NCBI GenBank assembly: GCA_020346465.1
Contig: CP070783.1
Span: 2,109,652 to 2,142,221, forward strand
From: Deltaproteobacteria bacterium
Lineage (GTDB): Bacteria > Desulfobacterota > Deferrimicrobia > Deferrimicrobiales > Deferrimicrobiaceae
Length of the DNA stretch: 32,570 nt
Reading direction: 5' to 3'
Shown: positions 7,046-16,128 of the stretch, one piece after another
How positions within the stretch are numbered: the stretch's first letter is position 1
Layout: each line of letters begins with the position of its first letter
The notes under the pieces: generated by a model
The model's input: only the letters and a program-made list of their open reading frames with translations
Told to the model about the DNA's origin: nothing
Database searches by the model: none
Position numbers and translations under genes: made by a program

Positions 7046-9409
7046 TTACTCCCTTGCTTTCAGGACCGACACGAGGTCCAGCCGGCCCAGTTTTCGCACA
7101 ACCGCAATCCCCGAGATACAGGTGGAAGCCAGGACCACCGCGGCCGCAAAGGCGTAGGTGTCCGGCTCCAGGATCAGGGGCACCCGGTACAGGTCCGACT
7201 TGAGGCTCGCGGCGATGTAGCCGCAAAGGCCTCGCCCGACGAGAAAACCGATCGGGACGGCCGCCAGGGTGAGGGCGAAGAGCTCCCCAAGCATGATATA
7301 GGAGATCTCCCCCCTGGTGTACCCCAGGACGCGGAGGCTCGCCATTTCCCTGCTGCGCTCGGAAAGGGCGATCCGCGCGCTGTTGTAGACCACGCCGAAG
7401 GCGATCGTGCCGGCAAGCAGGGTGTTGATGAACGTGAAGATGAGAAGGGTCTCGCCCAGGGTTTCGTAAAAGCTCCGGATCGCATCCTCCCGGATCGTGG
7501 TCCCCGCCACGCGGGGCATCCCCTTCAGCGTTCCGTAGATCGCGGGCAGGAACCGTTCATCCGCTGCGAGGTAGGCACCCGAAATCGCGCTCCCCTCGCG
7601 CATGAGCCGGTTCAAGGCCCCCAGTTCCATGAAAGCGGAGACGCCGACGTACTGCTTCGCGAGGGCGGCCACCGGCACCTGCCGGACCGGCCGGCTTCCC
7701 TCGAGAACCTCGACGGTCAGTAGGTCGCCGGGGCGAACCCCGAGGATGCCGCCGAGATGGTCGGTCAGGACGACGCCCGCCGGCGGGATGGCCACGGGCC
7801 GCAACTTCATGTCGAGGATGCGGTGAAGGCTGCTCTCCGCCTCGATCCCCTGGATGGAGGTCCTATAGCTGCGGTGCTGGAACCTCAGGCGCGCGGGAAC
7901 GGTCCGGAAGGGCTCTCCGCGCTCCACGCCCCGGAGGCTCCTCAACTCGTGCAGGGACCTGCGGGACGCGGGCTCCACGAAGGTCACGGTGAGGTCTTCC
8001 CTCTGGGCAAGGCGGAACTGGACGTCCACCATGAAGTCCAGGGCATCCTCCTGGAACCTGCCCACCATGAGGATCGCGCAAGCGAGAGCGATCCCCACGA
8101 CCGAGAGGAGCGACTTGACCGGCCGGCGCCCGATATGCCGGGCGATCATGCGGCCCGGATGGGACAGGAAGCGCTTGAGGCCCAGGCGCTCGACCGCGGT
8201 CTCCCGGTATCGTTCCGGCGGCTCCGGACGCATGGCCTGGGCGGGGGGAAGCAGGGCGGCCCTTCGGACGGATTGCAGCGTGCCGAGCATCGCCGCGGCC
8301 GCGCTCACCAGGGCGGCCGTCGCCGCGACGGACGGGCGCAGCACGTACTTCATGTACGGGAAGCGGTAGAATTCCATGTAGATCCCGCTCAGGCCCCTCC
8401 CGAGCCATATGCCCGCAGCCAGCCCCCCGCATACCCCGGCCACGACGATCCACAGGACCAGTTTCGCGAAGTGCAGGCCGATGGCCGCGTTCCCGTATCC
8501 GAACGCCTTGAGGACGGCCACCTGCTCCCGCTGGATGCCGATGAGCCGCCCGAGGACGATATTCAGGAGGAACGCGGCCACGCCGAGGAAGATCACGGGA
8601 AAGAGGGTCGCAAGGGTCCCGAGCTGGCGGAACTCCTCGGAGAGGTACCGGTGGGACACCTGGTCGACCCTGCCGTACGCGCCCAGTCCGCCGTAGCGCG
8701 CAAGGAGTGCGTCGAGACGGGCGATGACATCCTCCGGGACGGCCCCGGGGATCAGGGTCAGGGCGACATCGTTGAAGGCCCCGTCCATGTCGTATGCGCT
8801 GGCCAGCGGTTTTCTGGCCATCCAGAACACGACGTACCGCTTGTAGTCCGGGAACAGGGCGCCCGGGCTGATCTGGTAGATATGCTCGGGGGACAGGGCG
8901 ACCCCGACGATGGTCAGGTCCCTGCGCCGGCCGTTGATCACCGCCCCGAAGCGGTCCCCCGGGGCAAATTCGTGCGCCTCGGCGAACGGTGCGCTTACGA
9001 TCACCTCGTCGTCCCGACCCGGGTCGACCGACCGCCCCACCCGGAGATAGAGCCCGTTCAGCAGGGGCCGCCCATCATCGGGGATCGATGCGAGCAGTCC
9101 CCTCACCGGGTCCACAAATCCGGGGATATCGAGGCTCGCCGAGGCGACGACCCGGGTTTCGACCCGGTCCACGCCCGGGATCTCCCGGATGCGCTCCGCG
9201 AGGCCTTCGGGGGCGCGCTTCAGGGAGGCGAAGACGTCGGCAAAGCGATAGTCCCGGTAATAGGAGGCCTGGGTCATGCGGAGCGAGTCCAGCGTGCTGA
9301 TGGACATGATGAAGGTGGCGACACCGCTGACGATCACCAGGGCGATGGCGACGGCCTGGCTTTTCATCCCCCACAGGTCCCGCCAGAGTTTCCTGTCGAT
9401 CGCCTTCAT
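7046..9409 (-). CDS. FtsX-type ABC transporter permease with two FtsX modules
   Basis: This 787-residue inner-membrane permease has an N-terminal transmembrane helix (about residues 16-37) and a large extracytoplasmic domain. A cluster of helices follows in the middle ([36 protein letters not shown]). A second helix-plus-periplasmic-domain block starts near residue 430 ([18 protein letters not shown]), and a final FtsX helix cluster closes the protein ([57 protein letters not shown]). The duplicated layout separates it from the single-module MacB and suggests it acts as one chain with both halves. It starts at the ATG at 9409, 4 bases after the ATPase stop, and is followed 5 bases later by the HlyD-type gene, so the three form an export unit. 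A '[16 protein letters not shown]' segment matches the FtsX coupling region that contacts the ATPase. The substrate is unknown. Confidence 0.9.
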   Translation of the reverse strand: MKAIDRKLWRDLWGMKSQAVAIALVIVSGVATFIMSISTLDSLRMTQASYYRDYRFADVFASLKRAPEGLAERIREIPGVDRVETRVVASASLDIPGFVDPVRGLLASIPDDGRPLLNGLYLRVGRSVDPGRDDEVIVSAPFAEAHEFAPGDRFGAVINGRRRDLTIVGVALSPEHIYQISPGALFPDYKRYVVFWMARKPLASAYDMDGAFNDVALTLIPGAVPEDVIARLDALLARYGGLGAYGRVDQVSHRYLSEEFRQLGTLATLFPVIFLGVAAFLLNIVLGRLIGIQREQVAVLKAFGYGNAAIGLHFAKLVLWIVVAGVCGGLAAGIWLGRGLSGIYMEFYRFPYMKYVLRPSVAATAALVSAAAAMLGTLQSVRRAALLPPAQAMRPEPPERYRETAVERLGLKRFLSHPGRMIARHIGRRPVKSLLSVVGIALACAILMVGRFQEDALDFMVDVQFRLAQREDLTVTFVEPASRRSLHELRSLRGVERGEPFRTVPARLRFQHRSYRTSIQGIEAESSLHRILDMKLRPVAIPPAGVVLTDHLGGILGVRPGDLLTVEVLEGSRPVRQVPVAALAKQYVGVSAFMELGALNRLMREGSAISGAYLAADERFLPAIYGTLKGMPRVAGTTIREDAIRSFYETLGETLLIFTFINTLLAGTIAFGVVYNSARIALSERSREMASLRVLGYTRGEISYIMLGELFALTLAAVPIGFLVGRGLCGYIAASLKSDLYRVPLILEPDTYAFAAAVVLASTCISGIAVVRKLGRLDLVSVLKARE

Positions 9410-9413
9410 CGCG

Positions 9414-10154
9414 TCACCAGTGGAGATCCCGCGGAAGCTTCTTGTCCGGGTTCCGGTACGTCTCGGCGACCGCCCCCGAACTCAGGCGGATCACCCGGTC
9501 CGACATGCGGGCGATGTCGGCGTTGTGCGTGATGACCACCGTGGTCGTGCCCAGCTCCCGGTTGATCCTCTCCAATGCCTCGAGCACCAGGATGCCGGTG
9601 GAGGAGTCGAGGGCCCCCGTGGGCTCGTCGCAGAGCAGGACGGCGGGGTTCTTGGCGATCGCCCGGGCGATGGCCACCCGCTGCTGCTCCCCGCCCGAAA
9701 GCTGGGCCGGAAAATGGTGAAGGCGGTCCGCGAGACCGACGAGGGCGAGCGCGTCCTCCGGGTTCTTCGGGTCCTTCGCGATCTCGGTGACGGCCGCCAC
9801 GTTCTCGAGCGCGGTCAGGCTCGGGATCAGATTGTAGAACTGGAAGACGAATCCCACGTGAAAGCGGCGATACTCGGTGAGTTCCTTCTCCGTGGCCCGC
9901 GTCAGGTCCCGCCCGCGGTAGGAGACTTCCCCCCCCGTGGAGGTGTCGAGCCCCCCGAGGATGTTGAGGAGGGTCGATTTCCCGCTCCCCGAGGGGCCCA
10001 GGAGCACGACCAGCTCCCCCGCGACCAGGTCCACGTCCACGCCGCGCAGGGCGTGCACCTGAACTTCCCCCATGTCGTAGATCTTGGTGAGGCCGCGGGC
10101 CCGGAACACGATCTCGCCCGGAGACGGAACAGCGACCCCGTTGTCGTTGCTCAT
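9414..10154 (-). CDS. LolD/MacB-type ABC transporter ATPase
   Basis: This 246-residue cytoplasmic nucleotide-binding subunit has all expected motifs: Walker A GPSGSGKS at residues 53-60, a Q-loop Gln near 105 (FVFQFYN), the signature LSGGEQQ at 152-158, Walker [10 protein letters not shown] at 172-180 and the switch His in VITHN. The sequence class (short, with 'TALENVA' and '[12 protein letters not shown]') is that of the ATPases that pair with FtsX-type permeases. The ATG at 10154 lies 37 bases after the upstream permease stop, and the stop falls 4 bases before the FtsX-type permease start. The N-terminal 14 residues are extra relative to the usual start of the domain, but no better start is evident. 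It drives the adjacent exporter. Confidence 0.93.
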   Translation of the reverse strand: MSNDNGVAVPSPGEIVFRARGLTKIYDMGEVQVHALRGVDVDLVAGELVVLLGPSGSGKSTLLNILGGLDTSTGGEVSYRGRDLTRATEKELTEYRRFHVGFVFQFYNLIPSLTALENVAAVTEIAKDPKNPEDALALVGLADRLHHFPAQLSGGEQQRVAIARAIAKNPAVLLCDEPTGALDSSTGILVLEALERINRELGTTTVVITHNADIARMSDRVIRLSSGAVAETYRNPDKKLPRDLHW

Positions 10155-10191
10155 GTGCGCCTCCCCGTGCCGCCGGTCGTTCCGCCCCCCT

Positions 10192-10719
10192 TTATCCGAC
10201 CTTTACGCCGCCGAAGAAGAGATGTGCCAGACATCCCGCGACGGGAGGGAAGAAGAACGTCGTGGCAAGCCGGATGACGGTGAATTTCCACCCCAGGATT
10301 CCGACCTCCATCGGAAGACGGGCGACCGCCCACAGGGACCACCCCGTCAGGAAGGCGATCATGGTTCCCGTACCCGCGCCGGCCCGCAGGAGCCCGGCCA
10401 CGATGGGGAGACTGACGTACGGTCCCCCCGGGGAAAGCCCCCCGGCCACCGTGCCGATGAGGATGCCCCGGAATCCCGATTCCGCCCCGACCCATTTCGC
10501 GATGAGGTCCCGGGGAAGGAGAACCTGGACCATCCCCGCGACGAGGAACGCGCACAGCAGCAGCGGAAGGATCTGGAGGATCATCCCGAGCCCCGATCGC
10601 AGGCCCTGAAGATGCTCCCCCTCCCCCCTCACATATCCAAGCGCAAGAAGAGCGAATGCCAGCCCGCCCATCACGATCGTCGGGATAACCATGCCTGTTT
10701 TCCTCCGTCTCTCTTCCAT
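10192..10719 (-). CDS. Half-size permease of the DUF318/ArsP_1 family
   Basis: This 175-residue membrane protein has about five hydrophobic segments. Two of them frame a '[26 protein letters not shown]' loop that matches the repeat unit of DUF318 permeases (the ArsP_1 family, organoarsenical and related permeases). Family members usually have about 300 residues with two such repeats and often a Cys-containing loop. Here only one repeat is present and no Cys pair is seen in the loop, so it may work as a dimer. The ATG at 10719 follows a moderate GGGCGGG site. The frame runs on upstream to 11292, but only as an overlap with the flavin reductase gene. It lies 41 bases after that gene and 37 bases before the ABC ATPase. 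The substrate is unknown. Confidence 0.75.
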   Translation of the reverse strand: MEERRRKTGMVIPTIVMGGLAFALLALGYVRGEGEHLQGLRSGLGMILQILPLLLCAFLVAGMVQVLLPRDLIAKWVGAESGFRGILIGTVAGGLSPGGPYVSLPIVAGLLRAGAGTGTMIAFLTGWSLWAVARLPMEVGILGWKFTVIRLATTFFFPPVAGCLAHLFFGGVKVG

Positions 10720-10760
10720 GACCCGCCCTATCCGCTTCTCCGCCGGGAGGACCGCATTGC

Positions 10761-11348
10761 CTACCGTTCTTCCCCGATCGTCTTCCCGATGGAGTAGGCG
10801 CGCCCCAGGTTCCTGCCGAGCCCGTGGTACGTTCGACACTCCGGCGCGTAGATGACCGGCTTCACTTTTTCGATATCGGGCAGCCCCCCTTCCCCGATCA
10901 CCGATTCGTCCGCCTTGACGTCGAGAATCTCCCCGATGAACTGCGTGTGAAGCCCGATCTCCACGGTCCGAAGGAGCCGGCATTCCAGGACGAGGGGGAA
11001 CTCCCCCACGTAGGGGGCGTCCACGATCCCGCTGCGCACGGGAGTCAGCCCCGTGACGGCGAACTTGTCGACATTCCTGCCGGAGGCGGTGCCGATGTAA
11101 TCCGCCTCCCGGGAATGGGCCTCGGAGGGAACGTTCACCGTAAAGGCCTTGCGCACCATGATATTGCCGTGCGTGTAGGTTGCCTCCCGGAGGGATACGG
11201 CCACGCACGGGGGCTTCGAGCAGCAGACCCCGCCCCACGCCGCGGCCATCACGTTCGGTTTCCCCTCCTTGTCGTACGACCCCACCACCCACACCGGGGT
11301 GGGAAATACGAGAGTCTTCGGGCCGAAGGATGTTTTCATGGGTTCCAT
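10761..11348 (-). CDS. Flavin reductase-like FMN-binding protein (flavoredoxin-type)
   Basis: This 195-residue cytoplasmic protein matches the flavin reductase-like split-barrel fold: 'FPTPVWVVGSYDKEGKPNVMAAAWGGVCCSKPP' at residues 15-47, 'FTVNVPS' near 90 and 'FPLVLECRL' near 140. In this family the N-terminal barrel binds FMN, and members serve as electron carriers or NAD(P)H:flavin reductases. The Cys pair after the AWGG motif (VCCSKPP) and the later Cys residues are typical of anaerobe flavoredoxins. The ATG at 11348 has a strong AGGAGGGA ribosome site; an in-frame ATG three codons later is a less likely alternative. It sits between phosphoglucomutase and the half-size permease in a co-directional run. 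The physiological partner is unknown. Confidence 0.88.
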   Translation of the reverse strand: MEPMKTSFGPKTLVFPTPVWVVGSYDKEGKPNVMAAAWGGVCCSKPPCVAVSLREATYTHGNIMVRKAFTVNVPSEAHSREADYIGTASGRNVDKFAVTGLTPVRSGIVDAPYVGEFPLVLECRLLRTVEIGLHTQFIGEILDVKADESVIGEGGLPDIEKVKPVIYAPECRTYHGLGRNLGRAYSIGKTIGEER

Positions 11349-11406
11349 TCCCTCCTGTAGGTTCTTTCTCCGTAAGCCCCCCCGGCCGGCGCGGGCGGGC
11401 GGAGGA

Positions 11407-13074
11407 TCATCCTTTCCGGAAGACGCCTTCGACGAGGGCCTTCGCCTCCTCCTGGATGCGGCGAAGGTGGTCCTTCCCCAGGAAACTCTCGGCGTAGATC
11501 TTGTAGACGTCCTCCGTGCCCGAGGGGCGGGCGGCGAACCACCCGTTTTCGGTCACGACTTTCAGGCCGCCGATGGGAGCGCCGTTGCCGGGGGCGTTGG
11601 ACAACGTTTCCCGGATTCTCTCTCCCGCCAGTTCGGACGCCCCGACCTGGCTTGCCGAAAGCTTCGCGAGAACCACCTTCTGCGCCGGCGTGGCGGGAGC
11701 GTCGATCCGCTCGTAGGCCGGCTCGCCGAACCGGCGGGCCAGGGCGGCATACTGTTCCCCGGGGTCCTTGCCCGTCCGCGCCGTCATCTCCGCCGCGAGA
11801 AGGTCCATGATGATGCCGTCCTTGTCCGTCGTCCAGACCGTCCCGTCCCGCCGCAGGAAGGAGGCCCCGGCGCTTTCCTCCCCGCAAATGCCCAGCGCCC
11901 CCCCGAGGAGCCCCTCCACGAACCACTTGAACCCCACGGGCACTTCCACCAGGCGGCGGCCGAGCCCTCGGCCCACCCGGTCGATCATGCTGCTGCTCAC
12001 CACGGTCTTCCCAACGGCCGCGCGCTCCGGCCATTCCGGACGATGGGAAAACAGGTACGACACCGACGCGGCGAGGTAATGGTTGGGGTTCATGAGGCCG
12101 ACGCTGCGTGCGACGATGCCGTGCCTGTCGTTGTCGGTGTCGTTCGCAAAGGCTACGTCGAAGCGGTCCTTGAGGGCGATCAGCTTCGCCATCGCGTGCG
12201 GGGAGGAGCAGTCCATCCGGATCTTTCCGTCCCAGTCCAGGGTCATGAACCGGAATGTCGGGTCCACCTCGTCGTTCACGACCGTAACGTCCAGCCCGTA
12301 CCGGTCCGCGATCGGGCCCCAGTAGGCGATTCCCGACCCGCCGAGGGGGTCGACGCCCAGATGAAGTCCGGCGGCGCGGATCGCCTCCATGTCGAGGACG
12401 GAGCCCAGATCGCCGACGTAGGAACCGATGTAGTCATGGCGGTGCGTCGTCGCCGCGGAGCGGGCCTTCCCGATCGGGATCCGCTTCACCATCCGCAGGC
12501 CGTCCGCCAGAAAGCCGTTCGCCACCTCCTCGATCCGCCGGGTCGCGTCCGTGTCCGCGGGGCCTCCGTGCGCAGGATTGTACTTGAAGCCTCCGTCCTC
12601 CGGCGGGTTGTGCGACGGGGTGATCACGACACCGTCGGCAAGTCCCTCCTTCCGCCCCCGGTTGTAGGAAAGGATCGCGTGGGAAACCACGGGGGTCGGG
12701 GTATATCCCCGCTCCCGGTCGATCATCACCTCGACCCCGTTCGCCGCCAGCACCTCGAGCGCGGTGACGAACGCCGGCTCGGAGAGCGCATGGGTGTCCA
12801 TCCCCAGGAACAGGGGGCCCGTGATCCGCTGCTCCCTGCGGTAGAGGCAGATGGCCTGGCTCACGGCGAGGATATGGTCCTCGTTGAACCCGCACCGGAG
12901 GGAGGAGCCCCGATGTCCGGACGTGCCGAAGGAGACCCGCTGGTCCGGTACGGCAGGGTCGGGGCGTTCCGCGTAATAGGCGGACACCAGCCGTGCCACG
13001 TTCACCAGCATCGACGCGGGGGCCGGTTTGCCTGCCAGGGGACTCACGGTGACCAATGCACCCTCCCGTTCCAT
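11407..13074 (-). CDS. pgm: Phosphoglucomutase (alpha-D-glucose phosphate-specific)
   Basis: This enzyme interconverts glucose 1-phosphate and glucose 6-phosphate, linking central carbon metabolism to glycogen and nucleotide-sugar synthesis (including LPS sugars). At 555 residues it matches the E. coli Pgm type (about 546). Visible motifs are '[12 protein letters not shown]' at 48-58, the phosphoserine loop [16 protein letters not shown] with the catalytic Ser near 154, the metal loop 'NDTDNDRHG', the sugar-binding '[14 protein letters not shown]' and the phosphate-binding C-terminus '[16 protein letters not shown]'. The ATG at 13074 is preceded by a CGGAG; GTG codons at residues 8 and 10 are possible later starts. 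It follows the NTPase gene by 13 bases and so belongs to the same transcript as the exporter genes. Confidence 0.95.
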   Translation of the reverse strand: MEREGALVTVSPLAGKPAPASMLVNVARLVSAYYAERPDPAVPDQRVSFGTSGHRGSSLRCGFNEDHILAVSQAICLYRREQRITGPLFLGMDTHALSEPAFVTALEVLAANGVEVMIDRERGYTPTPVVSHAILSYNRGRKEGLADGVVITPSHNPPEDGGFKYNPAHGGPADTDATRRIEEVANGFLADGLRMVKRIPIGKARSAATTHRHDYIGSYVGDLGSVLDMEAIRAAGLHLGVDPLGGSGIAYWGPIADRYGLDVTVVNDEVDPTFRFMTLDWDGKIRMDCSSPHAMAKLIALKDRFDVAFANDTDNDRHGIVARSVGLMNPNHYLAASVSYLFSHRPEWPERAAVGKTVVSSSMIDRVGRGLGRRLVEVPVGFKWFVEGLLGGALGICGEESAGASFLRRDGTVWTTDKDGIIMDLLAAEMTARTGKDPGEQYAALARRFGEPAYERIDAPATPAQKVVLAKLSASQVGASELAGERIRETLSNAPGNGAPIGGLKVVTENGWFAARPSGTEDVYKIYAESFLGKDHLRRIQEEAKALVEGVFRKG

Positions 13075-13087
13075 CGGCTCCGCAGGG

Positions 13088-13654
13088 CTAGCCGGGCCTT
13101 CCCCCCCGGAACATCTCCGAGATCTCCAAGGGAAGGCGGTCCCTGTTCGCCTGCGTCACAGGGACGATCGCGACGTCCGGGCGGTTCCGGATCCCCTGGA
13201 GAAAGAGGCCTCCGCCACGCAGGGGGATCGTGGCCAAAACGAGACGATCCGAGTCGAGGATTTCTCCCACACGGGTTCGGAACGCCTCCGAAAAGCACTC
13301 CATCTTTCCGATTTCGTCGATGATGAAGACCTTGTCGGCGGCCCCGGCGAGCGAGGGGATGGCGACCGCTTCGAAGGACCGGACGTCGACGACGTAGGCG
13401 CCTACCCGCGGCCCGGGACCGGACCGCCTGCTCGACAGCTCGCCTCTCCTGCCGTCGGTCGATTCCACAAGGAACCCGGTCCGGGTTCCCGCCGCGTCGC
13501 GGACCTCCTCGGTGAAAAACCCGACCGCTCCGGACCCGAGGATCCCGGCGATCTTTCTTGCCACGGTCGTTTTCCCGCATCCCGGGGGGCCGGTCAGCAG
13601 AACCTTGCCCGCGAATCGCCGCACCGCTTGTCCCGGTCCTTCCCCGTCCCGCAC
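13088..13654 (-). CDS. THEP1-type nucleoside triphosphatase
   Basis: This is a P-loop NTPase of the NTPase_1/THEP1 family, 188 residues from the GTG at 13654, close to the usual 170-190. Walker A GPPGCGKT is at about residues 22-29, '[18 protein letters not shown]' is the typical THEP1 segment after it, and the Walker B region is '[14 protein letters not shown]'. The GTG is supported by a GGAAAGGA site 4 bases upstream and by a sigma-70-like promoter about 30 bases upstream. A longer reading to 13858 would run through that promoter and has no family similarity. Family members hydrolyse NTPs broadly and their cell role is poorly known. It is the first gene of the eight-gene - strand run. Confidence 0.88.
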   Translation of the reverse strand: MRDGEGPGQAVRRFAGKVLLTGPPGCGKTTVARKIAGILGSGAVGFFTEEVRDAAGTRTGFLVESTDGRRGELSSRRSGPGPRVGAYVVDVRSFEAVAIPSLAGAADKVFIIDEIGKMECFSEAFRTRVGEILDSDRLVLATIPLRGGGLFLQGIRNRPDVAIVPVTQANRDRLPLEISEMFRGGRPG

Positions 13655-13684
13655 CGTGTCCTTTCCCCATCGGATTCCCGGACC

Positions 13685-13713
13685 ATTGTACTGCCGATCC
13701 CTCTGCTTGAGAA
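13685..13713 (-). promoter_or_regulatory. Sigma-70-like promoter for the NTPase-pgm-exporter operon
   Basis: On the - strand, TTCTCA (13708-13713) and TACAAT (13685-13690) are separated by exactly 17 bases, matching 4/6 and 5/6 consensus positions. The expected start near 13678 leaves a leader of about 24 bases before the GTG at 13654. Between this and the + strand promoter there is a dyad, GGGGGA (13740-13745) with TCCCCC (13755-13760), of unknown role. Confidence 0.45.
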
Positions 13714-13765
13714 CCGATGCCCATGGATATCCTCCAGGGGGGGGACCAGGGTGTTCCCCCGGGGT

Positions 13766-13793
13766 TTGTGGCAATCCGACGCCGCGATATAAT
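13766..13793 (+). promoter_or_regulatory. Sigma-70-like promoter for the 62-residue protein gene
   Basis: A perfect TATAAT at 13788-13793 is preceded, with 16-base spacing, by TTGTGG at 13766-13771 (first three bases of the -35 consensus). The transcript would start near 13800 and have a leader of about 60 bases. Confidence 0.45.
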
Positions 13794-13859
13794 AGATCTG
13801 TGGAAAGGGTGGGCTGGGCGGCTTGCAGGAAGGGAGGAGAGGACCTCAGGAGGTGCACG

Positions 13860-14048
13860 ATGGATGTCAGTCTGACCGGGACGGAGATTCATGCCCTCAG
13901 AGGACTCGTAGAGGAGGCCATCATCAAACTGGATAAAGAGGTCAAGGAGGGCATCGAGCCGAAAACGGCCAGTGCCCTCAAGGAAAGCAGGGACGTCTTC
14001 AAGGATCTTTTGGAAAAACTCCCCGTCGAGTTCGGCACTGTGTCCTAG
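13860..14048 (+). CDS. Small conserved-looking helical protein, function unknown
   Basis: The ATG at 13860 is preceded by a near-ideal AGGAGGT site and gives 62 residues, mostly predicted helix (TEIHALRGLVEEAIIKLDKEV, then a second helix ESRDVFKDLLEKL). It is acidic to neutral with no Cys and no signal or membrane segment. I recognise no domain. A perfect -10 box upstream and a hairpin downstream suggest an independent, well-expressed small gene. The frame is open upstream, but only through the divergent promoter region, so the short form is the gene. Two helices joined by a short loop could make a small dimeric bundle; that is only an inference. Confidence 0.7.
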   Translation: MDVSLTGTEIHALRGLVEEAIIKLDKEVKEGIEPKTASALKESRDVFKDLLEKLPVEFGTVS

Positions 14049-14100
14049 GGGGTCGGACCCCGACGAAACCCGGCACCTTGTTCGCCCTTTCCGCTCGAGA

Positions 14101-14126
14101 TCATCGGAAGGAGCCCCTCCCGATGA
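14101..14126. terminator. Bidirectional hairpin between convergent genes
   Basis: TCATCG-gaa-GGAG pairs with CTCC-CGATGA around a 3-base loop, giving about 10 pairs with one bulge. It lies between the 62-residue gene (ends 14048) and the convergent aldolase-family gene (ends 14142). The T-tail is short (TTT on the + strand), so termination strength is uncertain. Confidence 0.45.
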
Positions 14127-14141
14127 TTTCCGCTCCCTTCG

Positions 14142-15071
14142 TCACACATCCAGAGGCCGGGTGATGTCCTGCCCCGGAAGAATCCGTTCCAGAAGAGCAC
14201 GCAGCTGTTCCGCCGCCCCCGGAGAACAATCCGCGCCGGGATGGCGCACGCGGGCGGATTGGATCATCCCACGCATCCTGTAGATTTCCTTTCGGATTCC
14301 GACGCCGGGCTGCTGTTCGAAGACGATCAGCGGCAGAAACCGCCTGTAGAGATCCCAGGCGGCGTCCATCCGCCCCCGGCGCACCTCCCGGACCACCGCC
14401 ACCAGCACCTCGGGGAATGCAAAACCGGTCATGAACCCGCCGCTCCCCCGCTCCAGGTCGAACATCCCGTAAAGCGCCCCCAACCCCGTCAGGACGGGAA
14501 CGTTCCGGCCCGAGCCCGACATCGCCTGGACGAGCGCCGTGATCTTCTGGGGGGTGGGAGGGGCCTCCTCCTTGATGCACCCGACCGAGGGGATCTCGTT
14601 CACCAGCCGGGTCAGCAAGGGAACCGGCATGTGAACCTCCGTGGAGGCGGGGTGGTCCTGCACCACGATCGGAATCGAGATTCCGGCGGCGACCTGCCGG
14701 AAGAACTCGAGGATCTTCCCCTCGCCCGGTACGGGTTCCCGGGAGGGGGTCACCATCACCGCGGCTGCCCCGAGCGACTGGGCCGCCTGGCTCAGATGGC
14801 GCGTCGCAAGCGTTCCCTTGTGGCTCGTCCCGACGATCACCGGGATCCTCCCCGCCGCCGCGGAAACGGCGGTCCGGATGAGCTGCTCCCGCTCCCCGTC
14901 CCCGAGCCTGTTCGACTCCCCCAGCACGCCGAGAATGGTCACGCCGTCCACGCCGATGTCCGCCATGAACCGGACCACGCGGGCAAAGGATGCGAGATCG
15001 ATCTCCTCCCGGCCGTCGAACGGAGTCACGAGGATCGGGAACACTCCCGTGAAGGACAATTCCCCGGCCAA
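14142..15071 (-). CDS. DHDPS/NAL-family aldolase-lyase with a non-canonical active site
   Basis: This 309-residue protein has the class I aldolase fold of dihydrodipicolinate synthase and N-acetylneuraminate lyase. The Schiff-base Lys is present (VGCIKEEAP, Lys167), as is the substrate carboxylate loop at 48-52 (GVLGE in place of the usual GTTGE). The catalytic Tyr motif (Y-N-x-P) is replaced: 'IPIVVQDHPAST' puts Gln138 where Tyr is expected. It is therefore unlikely to be DapA and more likely acts on another 2-oxo acid. The start is TTG at 15071, supported by a strong GGGAGGTG site 5 bases upstream, with no ATG nearby. It is divergent from the quinone oxidoreductase gene. Substrate unknown. 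Confidence 0.85.
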   Translation of the reverse strand: MAGELSFTGVFPILVTPFDGREEIDLASFARVVRFMADIGVDGVTILGVLGESNRLGDGEREQLIRTAVSAAAGRIPVIVGTSHKGTLATRHLSQAAQSLGAAAVMVTPSREPVPGEGKILEFFRQVAAGISIPIVVQDHPASTEVHMPVPLLTRLVNEIPSVGCIKEEAPPTPQKITALVQAMSGSGRNVPVLTGLGALYGMFDLERGSGGFMTGFAFPEVLVAVVREVRRGRMDAAWDLYRRFLPLIVFEQQPGVGIRKEIYRMRGMIQSARVRHPGADCSPGAAEQLRALLERILPGQDITRPLDV

Positions 15072-15132
15072 CCGACACCTCCCCGGCAGACAGGCGGAAT
15101 GGGCGTGCCTGCCGCAATCCCATGCGGGATCC

Positions 15133-15140
15133 AGTATAAT
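15133..15140. promoter_or_regulatory. Overlapping divergent -10 elements
   Basis: On the + strand TATAAT (15135-15140) faces the oxidoreductase gene; on the - strand TATACT (15133-15138) faces the aldolase-family gene. No convincing -35 boxes are seen. A small dyad ATCCC-atgc-GGGAT at 15117-15130 lies next to them and could be an operator. Confidence 0.35.
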
Positions 15141-15159
15141 GCATCAGGAGGTGGAGGCG

Positions 15160-16128
15160 ATGAAAGCGATTCGAGTCCATCGGTACGGCGGCCCCGAGGA
15201 GATGACCCTGGAGGAGGTCCCCCTTCCGAAGCCCGAGGAGGGACACGCCCTTGTCCGGCTGAAAGCCGTCGGCGTGAACTTCATCGACATCTACCAGAGG
15301 ATGGGTCTGTACCCCATGCCGCTGCCTTTCACACCCGGCAACGAGGGGGCGGGCACCGTCGAGGAAATTGGACCGGGAGTCTCGGAGGTGGCCCCCGGGG
15401 ACCACGTGGCGTATGCCGGCGCTCCCGGTTCCTACGCCGAATACGCGGTGGTTCCCTCCTGGCGGGTTGTCAAACTCCCGGACGGAGCCGATCCGAAAAC
15501 GGCTGCCGCCCTGATGCTCCAGGGGATGACTGCCCATTACCTCTCCCACGACACCTATCCCTTGAAGCCGGGCGACGCCTGCCTGGTGCACGCCGCGGCC
15601 GGCGGCGTGGGTCTCCTCCTCGTCCAGATGGCCAAGCGGCGGGGGGCCCGGGTGATCGGCACCGTTTCCACGCAGGAAAAGGCCGGGCTGGCACGCGCGG
15701 CGGGCGCGGACGAGGTCATCCTGTACACCGAAAAGGATTTCGAGTCCGAGGTGAGGCGGCTCACGTCCGGGTCCGGGGTTCAGGTGGTCTACGATTCCGT
15801 CGGGCAGGCCACGTTCGAGAAGAGCCTCAATTGCCTGGCTTCCCGGGGGACCATGGTCCTTTACGGTCAGTCGAGCGGCCCCGTTCCGCCCTTCGACCCG
15901 CAGGTTCTCAGCGCCAAGGGGGGGCTCTTTCTGACGCGGCCATCCCTTGCGCACTACACGAGGAACCGGAAGGAACTCCTTTCGCGGGCCGAGGAGGTTC
16001 TCGGCTGGGCCGCCGGCGGTCTTCTCGACGTGCGCATCGGGGAAACGTTCCCCCTGTCGGAGGCAGGGGAAGCGCATCGGAGGCTGGCAGGCCGTCAGAC
16101 CACGGGGAAGATCCTCCTGCTTCCTTGA
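15160..16128 (+). CDS. NADPH:quinone oxidoreductase (zinc-free alcohol dehydrogenase superfamily)
   Basis: This 322-residue cytoplasmic protein has the expected length for the QorA group. The N-terminal GroES-like domain contains 'VGVNFIDIYQRMGLYP' (residues 38-52) and 'FTPGNEGAGTVEEIG'. The Rossmann domain has AAAGGVG at 145-151, preceded by the family-typical 'LQGMTAHYL'. Catalytic zinc ligands are absent, as expected for quinone oxidoreductases, which reduce quinones or enones with NADPH. The ATG at 15160 has AGGAGGT with 7-base spacing. An earlier ATG at 15139 overlaps the -10 box and is unlikely. It is divergent from the aldolase-family gene. The precise substrate is not determined. Confidence 0.93.
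   Translation: MKAIRVHRYGGPEEMTLEEVPLPKPEEGHALVRLKAVGVNFIDIYQRMGLYPMPLPFTPGNEGAGTVEEIGPGVSEVAPGDHVAYAGAPGSYAEYAVVPSWRVVKLPDGADPKTAAALMLQGMTAHYLSHDTYPLKPGDACLVHAAAGGVGLLLVQMAKRRGARVIGTVSTQEKAGLARAAGADEVILYTEKDFESEVRRLTSGSGVQVVYDSVGQATFEKSLNCLASRGTMVLYGQSSGPVPPFDPQVLSAKGGLFLTRPSLAHYTRNRKELLSRAEEVLGWAAGGLLDVRIGETFPLSEAGEAHRRLAGRQTTGKILLLP

Noticed and set aside
7041-7226. N-terminal extension of the HlyD-type gene
   Set aside because: Lies inside the permease gene and lacks adaptor features; the ATG at 7040 has a good ribosome site and is followed by the membrane anchor.
13655-13858. N-terminal extension of the NTPase
   Set aside because: Runs through two promoter-like regions and has no THEP1 similarity; GTG 13654 gives family length.
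14142-15071. dapA assignment for the DHDPS-family gene
   Set aside because: Catalytic Tyr motif is replaced by VQDHP.
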